A stretch of 64,000 nt of DNA from CAVQRC01 sp963715045 (GTDB lineage: Bacteria; Planctomycetota; Planctomycetia; Pirellulales; Lacipirellulaceae). The notes under the pieces are model-generated. The model saw only the letters and a list, made by a program, of their open reading frames with translations, was not told the origin of the DNA and did not search any database. The DNA is taken from assembly GCA_963715045.1 (NCBI GenBank), contig CAVQRC010000039.1, forward strand, positions 62,001 to 126,000. Direction: 5' to 3'. Position numbers and translations under genes: made by a program. Each line of letters opens with the position of its first letter. The first letter of the stretch is position 1. Below are positions 28,545 through 40,416 of the stretch, one piece after another.

Positions 28545-30089
28545 ATGCTGCTATCGAGTTTCAGTCGTGTTTTCTCACGAGTTCACTTTCTCTGTGCCGC
28601 GTATCGCCGAGCATGGTTCAGCCTGTTCGGCATCGCGTTCGTGGCATCGGCTCGCTTGAGCGATGCCCAGCAGCTCGACTGGGTTCGGCAATTCGGCTCG
28701 ATTACACGCGATGGTGCGGCAGGCGTCGCCGCCGATCCGCTCGGCAACGTCTTCGTTTCCGGCTCGATCCTCGGGACAGAGGGCGGCCCAGGTAACGTAC
28801 GACTACGACGCCTTTCTCAGGAATTACCGCGCTGACGGGACCCTCGCCTGGGAGCACAAAATCGGCACGGACGAGTACCAGTGGAGCACGGGCGTGTCGG
28901 CAGATGGCGAGGGCAATGCCTACATCACGGGCCTCGTCGAAGGCGGTGATCTTGGGGGTCCGTTCCTCGGCGGTCTCTACGACACGTTCGTGAGTAAGCA
29001 CGACGCCGATGGCAACCAGGTCTGGGTCAGGCAATTTGGTACGACGCGAGGTGACGTCGGCGAGGACATCGAGGTCGACCGACTCGGCAATGTCTTTGTC
29101 ACCGGTTGGACGCAGGGGAACCTCGGTGGCACGAATCGGACAGCGGACGTCTTTTTAAGCAAGTACACCGCCGATGGCGCTGCGGTCTGGACCCGCCAAT
29201 TGAGCAGCAGAGGCTCTGACTACGGCTACGGCGTCGCGGCCGACGGCCTCGGCAGCGTTTACATCGTGGGCACGACCGAAGGCGATCTTGGCGGCAGAAA
29301 TGCCGGGGAAGATGACGCATTCGTGAGCAAGTACGACGCCGGCGGCATCGAGTTGTGGACGCGGCAACGGCACCCGCGAGAACGACGCGGCTTTGGGCGT
29401 GGCGGCCGACGCGGCCGGTAACGTGTATGTCACTGGAGGAACGTATGGTGACCTCGTCGACGACGCGATCGCCAATGACAGAGAAGATCTCGATGCGTTT
29501 CTCAATAAGTACGACGCGGACGGGACGCTCGCCTGGAGTCGGCAATTCCGCTCTGAGGGGCGGGAACAAGGCGACGCGGTGACCATCGGCGCGGATGGAG
29601 GCGTCTATGTCTCGGGCCTCTCTCCTGACGGGAAGGCTTTTCTTCGCGGGCACGACAGCGACGGCACGGAACTCTGGACGCAACTGCTGGGTAGCAGATC
29701 GAATGGCACGGGCATATCGCTCGACGGGCTGGGAAGTCTGTACATGTCGGGAAACACCTGGGGCGACCTCGCAGCACCCAATGCGGGCAACCGGGACGCG
29801 TTCGTGGCGAGGTACATGCTCCAGTCGCTGGCCGCCGACTTCGACAACGACGGCGATGTGGATGGTGATGACTTTCTGCTTTGGCAAGCTGGTTACGCGA
29901 TCGACGCCGGCGGCGATGCGGACGGTGACGGCGACACCGATGGCGACGACTTTCTGCTCTGGCAGGCCGAGTACGGAACGGCCGGCAGCGGCAGTCGACA
30001 GCCGATCGGCGTTCCTGAGCCGACCGCGGCTTGGCTGATGTTGGCCGCGGGCATGGCTGCCGTTTCGAAGCCCGGCTTCTTCCCGGTAG
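28545..30089 (+). CDS. SBBP beta-propeller PEP-CTERM exported protein (frameshifted)
   Basis: A signal peptide (AWFSLFGIAFVASARLSDAQ) leads into SBBP-type repeats such as LDWVRQFGSITRDGAAGVAA, QVWVRQFGTTRGDVGEDIEV and AVWTRQLSSRGSDYGYGVAA. Each is followed by a GNVFVTG strand and a DAFVSKYDADG strand. Frame changes occur near 28795 and 29368. The C-terminus has the dockerin-like pair and VPEPTAAWLMLAAGMAAVSK. The last codons and the stop lie in repeat R2. One extra C in TTCTTCCCGGTAG makes the frame run on to 30208; without it the protein ends SKPGFFR at 30089, as in its relatives, so I end it there. Confidence 0.7.
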
Positions 30090-30326
30090 TTGCCCGAGTA
30101 CAACCCGCCAAGCGCGAAGCCGGGCTTCTGGCCGTATGCGATCCAGCTCGGGATGGTCCAGGTGCCGGAGCGAGCGGCATTTTGGTAGTGCCCAAATCGC
30201 CACGGTGACTTCAGCTGCGAAAAAGCCCGGCATTCTGATGCAGCGGTCGGCCAACGTCTTTCGCCGCTGCGGCAGCGCACCGCGCCAGCGTGCGGGCAAC
30301 CACCTCCAAATGCCGGGCTTTGTGCC
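30067..30326 (+). repeat. 265-bp repeat R, copy 2
   Basis: Left edge GAAGCCCGGCTTCTTCCCGG, right edge AAATGCCGGGCTTTGTGCCG. It carries the same hairpin pairs as copy 1 and sits at the 3' end of the SBBP-propeller gene. Confidence 0.8.
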
Positions 30327-30802
30327 GTTGGACGATTCGGCGCTGGCTACTCGCTGCACGGCCAGCTTCTGATCGAGATTGACCGCGACGGAACGGACCT
30401 GTCCCGCCCGTCTAACTGCCCGGGCAATTCATATTGATCGATTGCTTCACGAACTTCTTGTGTTGCCCGTCATGATCGTTGCCTGCTGGGCGGATGGCTA
30501 CTGTATCCATGCAGACCGAGATACGGTCGACAGATCGATGGCCAGTGTTTCCAACCACTTCTCGTGGGCAAAGGCAGTGTCTCGGTGGCTTGGATTTTGG
30601 ATTCGACCAAATTCCCTCATCATGTCATCCGCGTTCAGAGCATCGCGTGGCCGGTCAGCGATTGCGGTGACAAAGAGCCCGTCATGGGGCTCCGCGATCG
30701 AAAACCTGGCCAGGATTCCCGATCGAACCGCCGCGACGTGTGTTTGAGGCCCTCGAATGTCTCGTGCTGCGCTCGGCCGCGTAGGTGGTTGGATTGAACG
30801 GG
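30327..30802. other. Convergent gap between SBBP and FG-GAP genes
   Basis: There is no gene I can support. A minus-strand frame (30498-30806) beginning at the FG-GAP stop is open for 102 residues. It could be the true C-terminus of that protein after another indel, but it has no recognisable motif. Confidence 0.35.
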
Positions 30803-33629
30803 TCAAGATGCGAGCGGCGAAGCAGGATCCGGATCTACTCGAGCTGCGATTGCCAGCGGAGTTGGCGACGGGTCCGCGATCCCCTGTGGGTTGGAGTTTC
30901 CGGGAGCCAGCGGAAAGCTTCCTAACAGAGTTCCATTGCGGTCATATTCGAACACCGCGTCCGCCCCGTTGTCGACGATCCAGAGATTGCTGGTCGCCGG
31001 AAGCGTGGGGTCGATGGTGATCCCTGTTGCCTGTTGATTCGCCGAATCAGACCCAGCGACCCAGATAGGTTCCATCGTACCCGTATTTGAGGACCAGGTT
31101 CGTGATGTCGTCCGCCACGATCCACAGGATGGCCCCATCCGCCGTGACACCCTTCATGCGGGGCCAGGTGAAAGCGTGTTCGGCCGTAAACGCGGCGTCG
31201 GGTGTGATCGTCCCCGAGGGAGACGTCAGGCCGCGTTGTCATAGCGGAGCACCTTTCTCGATTTACTGCCGTCGACGATCCAGATATGGACGCCGTCGGT
31301 CGTGATTCCCTCTGCTTTTTTCAACCCGCTCGCAACCCACGACGATTGCCAGTTGCCCGTGCCGTCATAGACATGCACCGTGCCGTTCGCCTCGACCGTC
31401 CACTGCGTGTCGCCGGCGGCGTTCATGGTGGTTCCACGCACGTCCGCGTTCGACGCGGTCAGCGGCGTGCTGGTCACCGCGAAGCCCGTCTCGTCGTACA
31501 CGAATGTTCGATCCGCGTCCGCGTCGACGACAAAGAACTTGGGACTCGCACCGTCCAGACCATCGTCTCGGTTGGTAACCGATATGGTGACCGGATCGGC
31601 GGAGAGGTACTCGACGGAACTGGAAGAATCGACGGCGACCTGAAGCGTATTGGTGATATCTCCGTCGGGCACACTGTCGTTCTGTCCAATGACCGTGACC
31701 TGCTGCGGCTGATCCCAGTTGCCGATTGTGAACGTGAGCAACACGGCCGGTGCCGCTCCCTGGGTCGCCGTCGCAAGCCACCCCTCGGTCGAATCTGTCG
31801 ACGACACCTGCAAGACGACGTCCGTGGCCGGCAACTTAGTCAGCGACACGTCAAAAGTGGTGGTACTACCACTTTCGTCGGTCATCAAACCGGCGGTGGG
31901 CCAGACCGTGATCCCGGGGCCGGGGCCGGGCACGATTTCCGCCGCTCCATAGACGACATAGGTGTGGTCCCCGCCGCCGATCACGAGGTCGTCAAACGCG
32001 TCCGCGTTGATATCCCCCACGGCGACCCCGGGGCCAGGCCCGGCGCCCACCAGGAACCAAGGTGGTCCCCGGCCGCGCCAACCAGAATGAACCCGTTGCT
32101 GCCGTCGAGTGTGGGTGGATTCAGGATCGGTGAGAATCCTGCGGTCGTTCCGTAGACGACGTAGGCCTCCCCAGCGTCCGTATTCCCGTTGGGATCTGCC
32201 TGGGCCGCCGCAACCACCAGGTCGTCGACGCCGTCTCCGTTAACGTCTCCCGACAACGTCAGCGGACGCCCTGATTCGTCATCCACGTTGACGCCCTCGA
32301 TCGCGAAGCCCGCGATTCCGTCGCCGCCGTTCTCGGGCAACAGACCACCCAGATCGAACAGCGGTCCTGCGGGAAATGCGGGTCCTCCAAACACGACATA
32401 ACTTTCTCCGGCATTCACGAGTCCACCCGGGTCTCCGCCCGGTGCGCCCATCGCAAGATCGGCGTAGCCATCGCCATTGATGTCGCCTGCCGCGCTCACG
32501 TACCGCAACGCGTCGCCCGTATCGATGCCGTCAAAGACGACGCCGCCCGTCCCATTGCCCCCGTTCTCCGGGAGCAGCGTGCTCAACTCGAACGTCCCGC
32601 TGAAGCTGCTCCCGCGCTCCGCCGTACAGGACGAGACCGCGCCCCCTGGAGGTCCGCGCGACCTCGAGCCCCCACAACAATGTCGGCGTGTCCGTCTCCG
32701 TTGAGATCGGACAGCGTGACGTTGTATCCCGTCGTGTCGTTTTCGCTGATCCCGTGAATCACAAATCCCTCCGAACCGTTGCCGGCAGCCACCGAGCTCA
32801 GGCTGTAACTGCTGGGAAACTGCTGCGCCGGCGGCACGGTGTCGTAATCCCTGCCGTAAACGACGTAGGCTTCTCCCACGCTGACATTCATGCCAGGCGC
32901 ACCGATCAGCAGGTCGTCGACTCCATCGTTGTCGATATCGCCTCCCAAATGCATTGAGTAACCGGCCTGCCCACCGACTCCGTTGATGACGAATCCGTTC
33001 GTACCGTCGAGCGAAGCCAGCTCGATCGTGGCCGGAAACGGCGCGTCGACCACGCCGTTATCGTCTGTATCCGTATCCTTTCCGAACACGATGTAGGTTT
33101 TCCCGGCGCCGTTATTGCTGCTGTCCATCTCGGCGGCGATGGCAATGTCGTGGATGCCGTCGCCGTTGAGATCGCCGGCCGAGCTGATCGATCCCCGCGT
33201 GGAGACACAGCCGACGCCACAGGAAGCCGGATCCGCCGGGTTCCCGGCAATCATGAACCCATTGGTGCCGTTGAGCGTCGACACGTCGAATTCGACGGGA
33301 AACGGCGTTTCCTTGCCGAAAATGACGTAGGTTGCCCCTTCGCGACTACGCTTGGAGCCGCCAAGGTTGATTTTCGGGTCGAACACGAGAATGTCGTTGA
33401 TGGAGTCGCCGTTGACGTCGCCGCCAACGCTCACCGTATGCCCCGAGTTGATGACGAATCCCGCTGTCCCGTCGCCGCCGTTTTCGGGCAGAAGGCTGCC
33501 GAGCTGAAGGTTCGCCGCCAGGAGCCAGCGGTGCTCGAGACGTTCTGCGCCGCGAGAAAGTTCGCGATGCCGCCTGGAGACTCGGGGAGCTTTGGCAGGC
33601 CGTTTGTGCGAAAAGACATGAGTCAGCAT
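30803..33629 (-). CDS. FG-GAP (integrin-alpha-like) exoprotein with Calx-beta-like and NHL-like parts (frameshifted)
   Basis: ATG 33629 opens a LEPR-XLL-like N-terminus (RGAERLEHRWLLAANLQL). At least six FG-GAP units follow, each with GxxGDxNGDGxxDxxxGA and TYVIFG/AYVVYG strands, e.g. SSAGDLNGDGIHDIAIAA and LGGDIDNDGVDDLLIGAPG. About 31560-31900 encodes a Calx-beta-like domain (TDESGSTTTFDVSLTKLPAT, NWDQPQQVTVIGQNDSVPDG). The C-terminus is an NHL/SMP30-like propeller with GITTDGVHIWIVDGS, ADGAILWIVADD and LWIVDNGADAVFEYDRNG. Frame changes fall near 32600, 32045, 31235 and 31060. It is probably secreted, Ca-binding and adhesive. No PEP-CTERM or dockerin is visible. Confidence 0.75.
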
Positions 33630-33745
33630 CGTGTTCGACCTCGTGATATTTCGATGGAGGGGATACGCCTTCAATCCTTCGAGCGGTGCCTGCCTTCCAT
33701 GGATCACGCAGCCCAACTTCATCCGGGGACAGGTTGGTGCCGTTC

Positions 33746-34010
33746 GAAGCCCGGCTTCTTCCGATAGTTGCCCGGGGAAAACCCGCCTAGCGCGAAGCCC
33801 GGCTTCTCGCGCGGCGATCCACCTCGGGATGGTCCAGGTGCCAGAGGAAGGGCCGCGGCATTTTGGTAGTGCGCAGATCGCCAAGGTGACTTCAGCTGCG
33901 AAAAAACCCGGCATTCTGAGGCACCCGCGGGCCATCGCCACCGCCGCTGCACACAGCCGTCCTATCTGCGTGCGGGCAACCGCGTCCAAATGCCTGGCTT
34001 TTGTGCGGTT
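33746..34010 (+). repeat. 265-bp repeat R, copy 3
   Basis: Left edge GAAGCCCGGCTTCTTCCGAT, right edge CAAATGCCTGGCTTTTGTGC. It lies between the divergent FG-GAP and HAF-repeat genes rather than at a plus-strand gene end, so it is the only copy without an exported protein ending in it. Confidence 0.8.
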
Positions 34011-34154
34011 CCCGTTGTCCCTCGCCGAGAAGTTCCTGCGTGACCAGAGGTAGAAGAGCGGCCTGCGCCAGTCAAATGCTCTGCGCCGCGGCGAAGCGCT
34101 CCTGGCATTGCGGATACAATAGTCACCCTCGAACGAACCAAGGTTTGAACAGCG

Positions 34155-35547
34155 ATGCCGATGCGATTTTTTCTGATTTGGTTGACCATTTCTTGGGGCT
34201 CAGCGAGTGCATCCGACTTTATTCCCCTGGGCGACATCGCAGGCTGGAACGGACCGTTGGCGGTCTCCGATGATGGGCAAGTCGTCGTGGGCGAGGTATC
34301 GCATGGCGTATCGTTTCGATGGACCGCTGCACAGGGCAAGCAACTTCTACCTGTTGACAGCTGGTTATGGGCGCGGGTTTACGATGTGTCGTCCGACGGC
34401 TCGATTGCTGCAGGCGGGGTGTGGAGTTTGAGCGATGATCCAGGGATCCTGCCGCCGCACGGTGACGCCGTGATGTGGATGGACGATGGGATCGCCTCGG
34501 TGGGTACAGGTGGCTACATCAACGCCACCGCTAACGGAATCTCCTCCGAGGGACGTGTCCTTGCAGGCACATTCGAGCCCGGCACGGACAATTTTCAATC
34601 CTTTCGGTGGACAACGGATGGAGGGTTTCGCTCTCTTGGCACCCTGCACGGAGGAGGAAGCGAGGCAGTCGACATATCGGCCGACGGAGGCGTCGTCGTC
34701 GGGGCCAGCGTGGGACTTGATCGCTGGCGTGAGGCGTATGTCTGGACAGAGCAGGAGGGAATGCAAGGCCTTGGCTTTCCTTTATGGATGCCGCAGGCTT
34801 ACACGGTAGCGACCGCCGTGTCTCGGAATGGCCAGGTTGTTGTAGGCACCGCGACAGACCTAGGGGGAGCTCTCGCCGCCTGGCGGTGGAGCGCGTCGGA
34901 GGGAATGGCCCGTCTGCTGTCTAAGACCGATCCGGTGCCGCGTAACAGTCGGGCGGCTCGGTCCAACGAGGACGGGGAGTCTTCTTGTCGGTCTGAGCCG
35001 CTTTCCCGTACCAGGAACTTCCTTTGATTTCGTCGGCGCAATGATCTGGAGTGAATCGGAAGGCCTCCGAAACCTCCAGCAAGTTCTAAGCGAAAACGGC
35101 ATGGAAACCGACCTGGAGGGCTGGGGACTCTACTCTGCACTCGACGTCTCGGCTGATGGCCGGCACATTGTCGGCACGGGGTATAACCCGAGCGGAACAC
35201 TCGAGGCGTTTCTGGTCCGGCTGGACGCCCCAATTTCTGGAAGACCTAATTCCGACTTCGACGCGGACGGCGACGTCGATGGGGACGACTTTCTGCTCTG
35301 GCAGGCCAGCTATGTCACCAATACCGGGGGAGATGCAGACGGCGACGGCGACACCGACGGGGATGACTTCCTCATCTGGCAGGCCGAATATGGTGGCGGC
35401 CGTACCGGCGGCGACCTTGCTGGCGTGACCATCCCCGAGCCGACGTCGATGACGCTGGTGACCGTCCTCGCTGCGATCGGTCGGTTGTCTCAACACCGGC
35501 GTCGACTTGAGCATCGGCTTTGCGTTGTCCGTTACGCATCTCTCTAA
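34155..35547 (+). CDS. HAF-repeat PEP-CTERM exported protein (frameshifted)
   Basis: A signal peptide (FFLIWLTISWGSASA) precedes HAF-type repeats: VSDDGQVVVGEVSHGVSFRW, ISADGGVVVGASVGLDRW and VSRNGQVVVGTATDLGGAL. Around 34940-35035 the frame changes, after which MIWSESEGLRNLQQVL and LDVSADGRHIVGTG continue the pattern. A dockerin-like pair (DFDADGDVDGDDFLLWQ, GDGDTDGDDFLIWQ) and IPEPTSMTLVTVLAAIG with a basic tail end the protein. It is a paralogue of the HAF gene at 22744-24212. The dockerin spacing differs slightly (YVTNTGGDADG), so this is a more diverged copy of the 3' module. It lies 60 bases before the second sigma factor. Confidence 0.75.
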
Positions 35548-35607
35548 CGATGATGCTGGTTGTCCCCTCCGAAGAATTGTTTGCGTGATCTGCTTCAAGG
35601 ACGCGCC

Positions 35608-36227
35608 ATGGGCGAAAATGAGGACACCACGAGAGAACTGCTCGGCCGAGCGGCCTGCGGCGACGCCCGTGCCACCGAGCAATTGCTCGAATTGCATCGC
35701 GAGAGGTTATTGCAGATGGTTGCGTTTCGGATGGACCGGCGGCTGTCACGCCGCATCGACGCGTCAGACGTCGTTCAGGACGCGCTGATCGAGGCTGCGA
35801 GAACTGCCCGAATACGCCGCGCACCAGCCGATACCGTTCTACCCGTGGCTTCGCGAACTGGCCTTCAACCGACTGATCGACCTGCATCGCCGGCACATCC
35901 TCGCGCAACGGCGAAGCGTCGATCGCGAAGCCTCCTCGTGGACGGGGCTTTCCGACCGCTCGCTGAGCTATCTGGCGAAACAGTTTACCGCGACGGGAAC
36001 GAGTCCCAGCCGGAACTTGATGCGTGAGGAAGTCAAACAGCGGGTACGCCGCGCTCGACGGGTTGAAGGGGCCCGATCGTGAGGTGTTGCTGCTGCGGCA
36101 TCTCGAAGAAATGTCGACGCGGGAGGTATCCGCCGTCCTGGGAATCAGCGAAGAGGCCGTCAAGAAGCGGCACGTGCGGGCACTTACGCGACTGCATGAG
36201 CTGCTCGCGAGCAGTCCAGAGGCGTAG
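35608..36227 (+). CDS. ECF RNA polymerase sigma factor, kinase-associated type (frameshifted)
   Basis: ATG 35608 has AAGGA at the right distance. Region 2 reads ATEQLLELHRERLLQMVAF, LSRRIDASDVVQDALIEA, and in a second frame IPFYPWLRELAFNRLIDLH. Region 4 reads LKGPDREVLLLRHLEEMSTR then AVLGISEEAVKKRHVRALTR. Frame changes are needed near 35808 and 36050. It is paralogous to the sigma factor at 24741 and ends 5 bases before its kinase, so the pair is an operon. It probably responds to the adjacent kinase. Confidence 0.8.
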
Positions 36228-36232
36228 CCCCG

Positions 36233-39200
36233 ATGCAGATTCAACCCGCCCAACCGTCGGCAGCGACTTGCGACGACGAAACGCAATTGGCCGATCTCAT
36301 TGAAGACTTGACCAACCGGATGCAGGCCGGAGAAGCGATCGACGTCTCCGACGTGATCCGGCAATACCCGCAACATGCAGACACGCTCCGCGCGATTCTC
36401 CCCACCCTCGAGGCGGTGGCCGGGTTGAGTCGATCGGTTGCGAGAAACCGTGACGGCGGGGATCGACCCGCGGTAAATTCACCGTTTGCTGACGATTCGA
36501 TCCTTCCCGACGGTATCCTGGGCGACTACCGGATTCTCCGCGAACTGGGTCGGGGCGGGATGGGTGTCGTCTACGAGGCGGAACAGATTTCCCTCGGCCG
36601 TCGCGTCGCTCTCAAGGTCCTGCCGTTTGCCGCGATGCTCGACAGCCGGCAGATCGAGCGGTTCAAGAACGAGGCCCGCGCGGCCGCGACGCTTGACCAC
36701 CCAGGCATCGTGTCGGTGTTTTCCGTCGGCTCCGAGCGAGGCGTCTATTACTACGCGATGCGGCTCATCGATGGAATGAGCGTCGCTGAACTGATCGATG
36801 ATTTGAGGGCGAACGAGCCGGAACTCCGCCGGCCGCCCGCAGTCGGGCCGCCGAGCGACAGGTCTCTTGCGGAAGGCGACACCGCCACCGTTGCCAGGCA
36901 GACCACGCATCGCTCCACGCACCCGAGTGAACACTACGCCACGGTGGCCCGACTCGGGATTCAGGCCGCCGCGGCGCTCGACCATGCTCACGCCCACGGG
37001 GTGCTAGCATCGCGACATCAAACCGAGCAACCTCATGCTCGATGCCGACGGGAAACTCCACATCACCGACTTCGGCCTGGCCCGGATCGAGGGTGAACTG
37101 GGCATGACGATGACGGGCGACATCCTCGGGACGCTGCGTTACATGTCGCCCGAACAGCTCGCCGGCGAGAGCGGCGTCGTCGATCAGCGGGCCGATATCT
37201 ACTCGCTCGGGGCCACGTTCTACGAACTGCTGACGCTGCGGCCTGCGATGGACGGCAAGAGCCGGGAAGCTCTCCTCCGCCAGATTCACGATCACGAGCC
37301 GCCAGCCATCCGCGTGCTCGATCCGCATGTCCCCCGCGACCTCGAGACGATCCTGCTCAACGCGTTGTCCAAGCAGGCCGGTGATCGCTATCCGACTGCG
37401 GGCGAGATGGCCACCGACCTCCGCCGGTTTCTAAATCGCGAGCCGATTGTCGCCCGGCGGCCGTCGGTGGTCGATCGCGTGGCGAAGTGGACCCGCCGCC
37501 ATCGAGCCGTCGTCGCGGCCACGATCGTGACGCTGCTGGTGACCCTCACAGCCAGCACCGTACTCGTCACCGCCGCGTACCAACGCGAGCGGACCGCCCT
37601 GCGGCAGGAGCAGCAGCAGCGCGAGATCGCCGAGAAATTTGGCCGGCAGGCCCAGGAGAATCTGCAGCTCGCCCGGACCGCGGTCGACGAGATGTACACT
37701 CAGATTGCGACCGACTGGGTGGCCCCCGACCAGAGCGTCACGACCGTCCAGCGGCGTTTGCTTGAACGGGCCCTCGGCATCTACGAAGAGTGGGCCCGTG
37801 ACGAAGGCAGCCGTCCGGACGAACGTCAGCGCGTCGCCCTGGCCAGCGAACGGAGTGCCGACATTCGCTTCTTCCTCAAAGAGCCAAACGTCGCTGTCGA
37901 GGCCCTCCGCCAGGCGATCGATATCTCCGCGGCCCAAATCGAAGAGTCCCCCGACGAAATGGAATATTGGGTCGCCCTCATCCGGTGCCACCGCAAGCTC
38001 GCCACGATCCTCGAAGACAGCCTTCGATGGGAACAGGCCCTCCAGGCTTGCGAGGAAGGGCTCCGGAACGGCCAGCAACTCAGCGAGCGGTTCGGCGACT
38101 CGAGTCCTTACGAGCTCGCGGTGCTGCATCTCACTCACGGTCGACTGTTGCTCCTGGCCGGCAAAGTCGATCGCGCCGAGGCGGCGCTCGAACGAGCTGG
38201 TGACTGCGAAGAAAAGGTCGCGTACGAGTCGCAGGAAGAGTTTCTCCAGGGCCAGGTGCTGGAGCTGACCCTGGCCCACCTCCAGGCGACCACGTACCGC
38301 CGCCAGGGGGATCTCAAGAAGTCCCGAGAGATGGCCACTGCCGCCCTTGGCCACTGGAAAAAACTCGACATGGCGAGTTTCCGCGATGCGGCCGCGCATC
38401 TGCGGATTGCTGCCGATGTGCACGAGAATCTCGCCCAGACGCTGCTGGCCGAGGAAGAGCCCGAACAGGCCGTTCGCCACCTTCGCGACGCCCTCGAGCT
38501 GAGGCGCACTCTCCTGCCCGGCGGCCGCACGCCCGTCGAGATTCAAGTCGCCTGGGCAGCCGGACGTGACTTGGCTGCCGACATCAATCATCCCGGCATT
38601 TACGCCTACGCCCGGACGCAGTTGAAACTCGGACGGGTATTGCGCGATCTGCGGCGACCCTACGAAGCGGAATGCATGCTCAGCGAGTGTTGGGGGGCGG
38701 CCGACATCCTTTGCCACGAAGACCTCGCCACCGACGCCGAGCGAGTCCGCCATCGCGTACTCGTGGCCAACTGCTATGCCGAGCTGGCCGAGCTCCTCGC
38801 CGAGCGGCGGCCCGACGAGAGCGACCTCACGCTGCGGTTGGCGTGTGCCCGCTGGCACGAGGTTCGCACCGCGTTCCCCGAAGCGGCCAGCTTCGGGAGT
38901 GGCGTTCACGATGGGCAAAGCGATTGGGAGTGGTTCGCGGCGATGTATCCGGACGCGGTTCTGGCTACCTCCGAGCAGGACCTGCCACTGCTCCGCCGTG
39001 AATTCAGAAATACGGTTCTCGAACATCATTTCCGCGGCCGCACGTGGGGGCTTTGTGGCGTCTGGAACGCGGTCTTGCGGGAGTTCCGACAGTCGGCCGA
39101 TCTCCGCGAACACAGCGGGGCGTTCGACGGGTTTCAGGTCGCGATCACCCACCACCATCTGGGCAATCGCGACGAGGCTTACGCCGCGTACGACGCAGCG

Positions 39201-39308
39201 GTCGACTTGATGAACCGCGATCAAGAGCAGGCGATGACGCTGGAGGTGTTCGAGGAGCTGGAAGAGCTGCGGCAGAAAACCGCCGAACTCCTGGGAGGGT
39301 CGTCATGA
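36233..39308 (+). CDS. Membrane Ser/Thr protein kinase with C-terminal TPR domain (frameshifted)
   Basis: Architecture matches the kinase at 25388. It has an N-terminal helical segment (IRQYPQHADTLRAILPTLEA), GRGGMGVVYEAE, VALKVLPF, HRDIKPSNLMLD, DFGLARIEGELGM and YMSPEQLAGES. A membrane helix (VVAATIVTLLVTLTASTVLV) is followed by a long TPR-type region (LARTAVDEMYTQIATDW, ALGIYEEWARDEG, YAELAELLAERRPDES). One frame change falls inside the HRDIKPSN motif at about 37008. Total length is about 1,024 residues. The region after the TM helix begins with the same LARTAVDEMYT sequence as the other kinase, so the two sensors are homologous. Confidence 0.85.
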
Positions 39309-39440
39309 ATCCGCGTTCGTGCGGTAGGCATGACAACTCGGTCGGCCTTGGAGTTCGCCAGTTTGCCCCTCGTCGGTGAATCGCGCAGGGCGACCCGCGT
39401 GGGTCCCTCGTGATGCACCGTTGAAATGTGAGACGACATC

Positions 39441-40416
39441 ATGCCCATATCGCGACTTTGCGTTCTGTTTGGCTGCGCTGCTACACTCGCGAATCCATCT
39501 GCCCGAGCTGGGACGGTCCCCGTCACCTCGATCGTTGCGACTCTGCCGGAGCACGAGTTGCTGAGCTTCGTCGCGGGTGGCATTCGTTACGGTCAATCGC
39601 AATTAATCCAGCCGACCTTGACCGCGTTCGAGTCAGGCAGCCCCAACAACATCCTGGTGGGAATCGGCGAATCGTTGCCGCCGGCAGGGAGCAGGTCGTT
39701 GCTGTTAACCGGCGATTTCTACCTGGATACAGGAATCCTCAATCCCGGCAATACGCCGAATGCCGCGACCCTAACGTTCTCACCTGCTCTCGTGAATGGG
39801 TTAGGTCCCGACCTCGTCATGTTTGAGAGCTCCGCCACTATTCCAGACACATTTCAAATCCATACAAACGGTCGCACAAGAACGTTCGACGAAGCAGCTT
39901 ACGGCCCGCCTGTGATCGGCGCCATCCTCGACCTCTGGATACGGGACGACGGCGGTCCGGGCAGCATCAGTCAATTGGAATACAGCCCCTATTCATGGCA
40001 GGGATACCACCGCGGTGCAGGCCTCTATGGAGTTGCGATCGACCTGGACGACTTTGGTGTTCCGCCCCTCCAGGGGGTGAGCACCGTCAACTTTGGATCG
40101 GTCGATTTTTTCGTCGATCCGGTACTGTTCATGGGAATCAACTCGGCCCTCCAGCACACGGCCGACTTCGATTCCGACGGTGACGTCGACGGCGACGACT
40201 TTCTGCTTTGGCAGGCCGGTTTCGCGATCGATGCCGGCGGCGACGCAGACGGCGACTTGGATATCGATGGCGATGACTTTCTGCTCTGGCAGGCCGAGTT
40301 ACGGAACGGCCGGCAGCGGCGGTCGTGATCCGATCGGCATTCCCGAGCCAACCGCGGCATGGCTGATGCTGCTCGCGAGCATGGCTGCCGTTTCAAAGCC
40401 CGGCTTCGTCCGGTAG
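39441..40416 (+). CDS. PEP-CTERM exported protein with dockerin-like pair (frameshifted)
   Basis: A signal peptide (LCVLFGCAATLANPSARA) is followed by an unassigned beta-rich domain (FESGSPNNILVGIGESLPPA, LLLTGDFYLDTGILNPG, MFESSATIPDTFQIHTNG). After this come DFDSDGDVDGDDFLLWQ and GDLDIDGDDFLLWQ. A frame change near 40300 leads into IPEPTAAWLMLLASMAAVSK and the tail SKPGFVR at a TAG in repeat R4. The 3' end is nearly the same as that of the SBBP gene at 28545, including the repeat beyond the stop. The FESGSPNNILVG stretch resembles exported PEP-CTERM domains of unknown function. Confidence 0.7.

Noticed and set aside
30498..30806. A 102-codon minus-strand frame after the FG-GAP gene
   Set aside because: There is no motif or family, and it starts with TTG at the stop of the preceding frame. 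It might be that protein's C-terminus after an indel, but I cannot show it.
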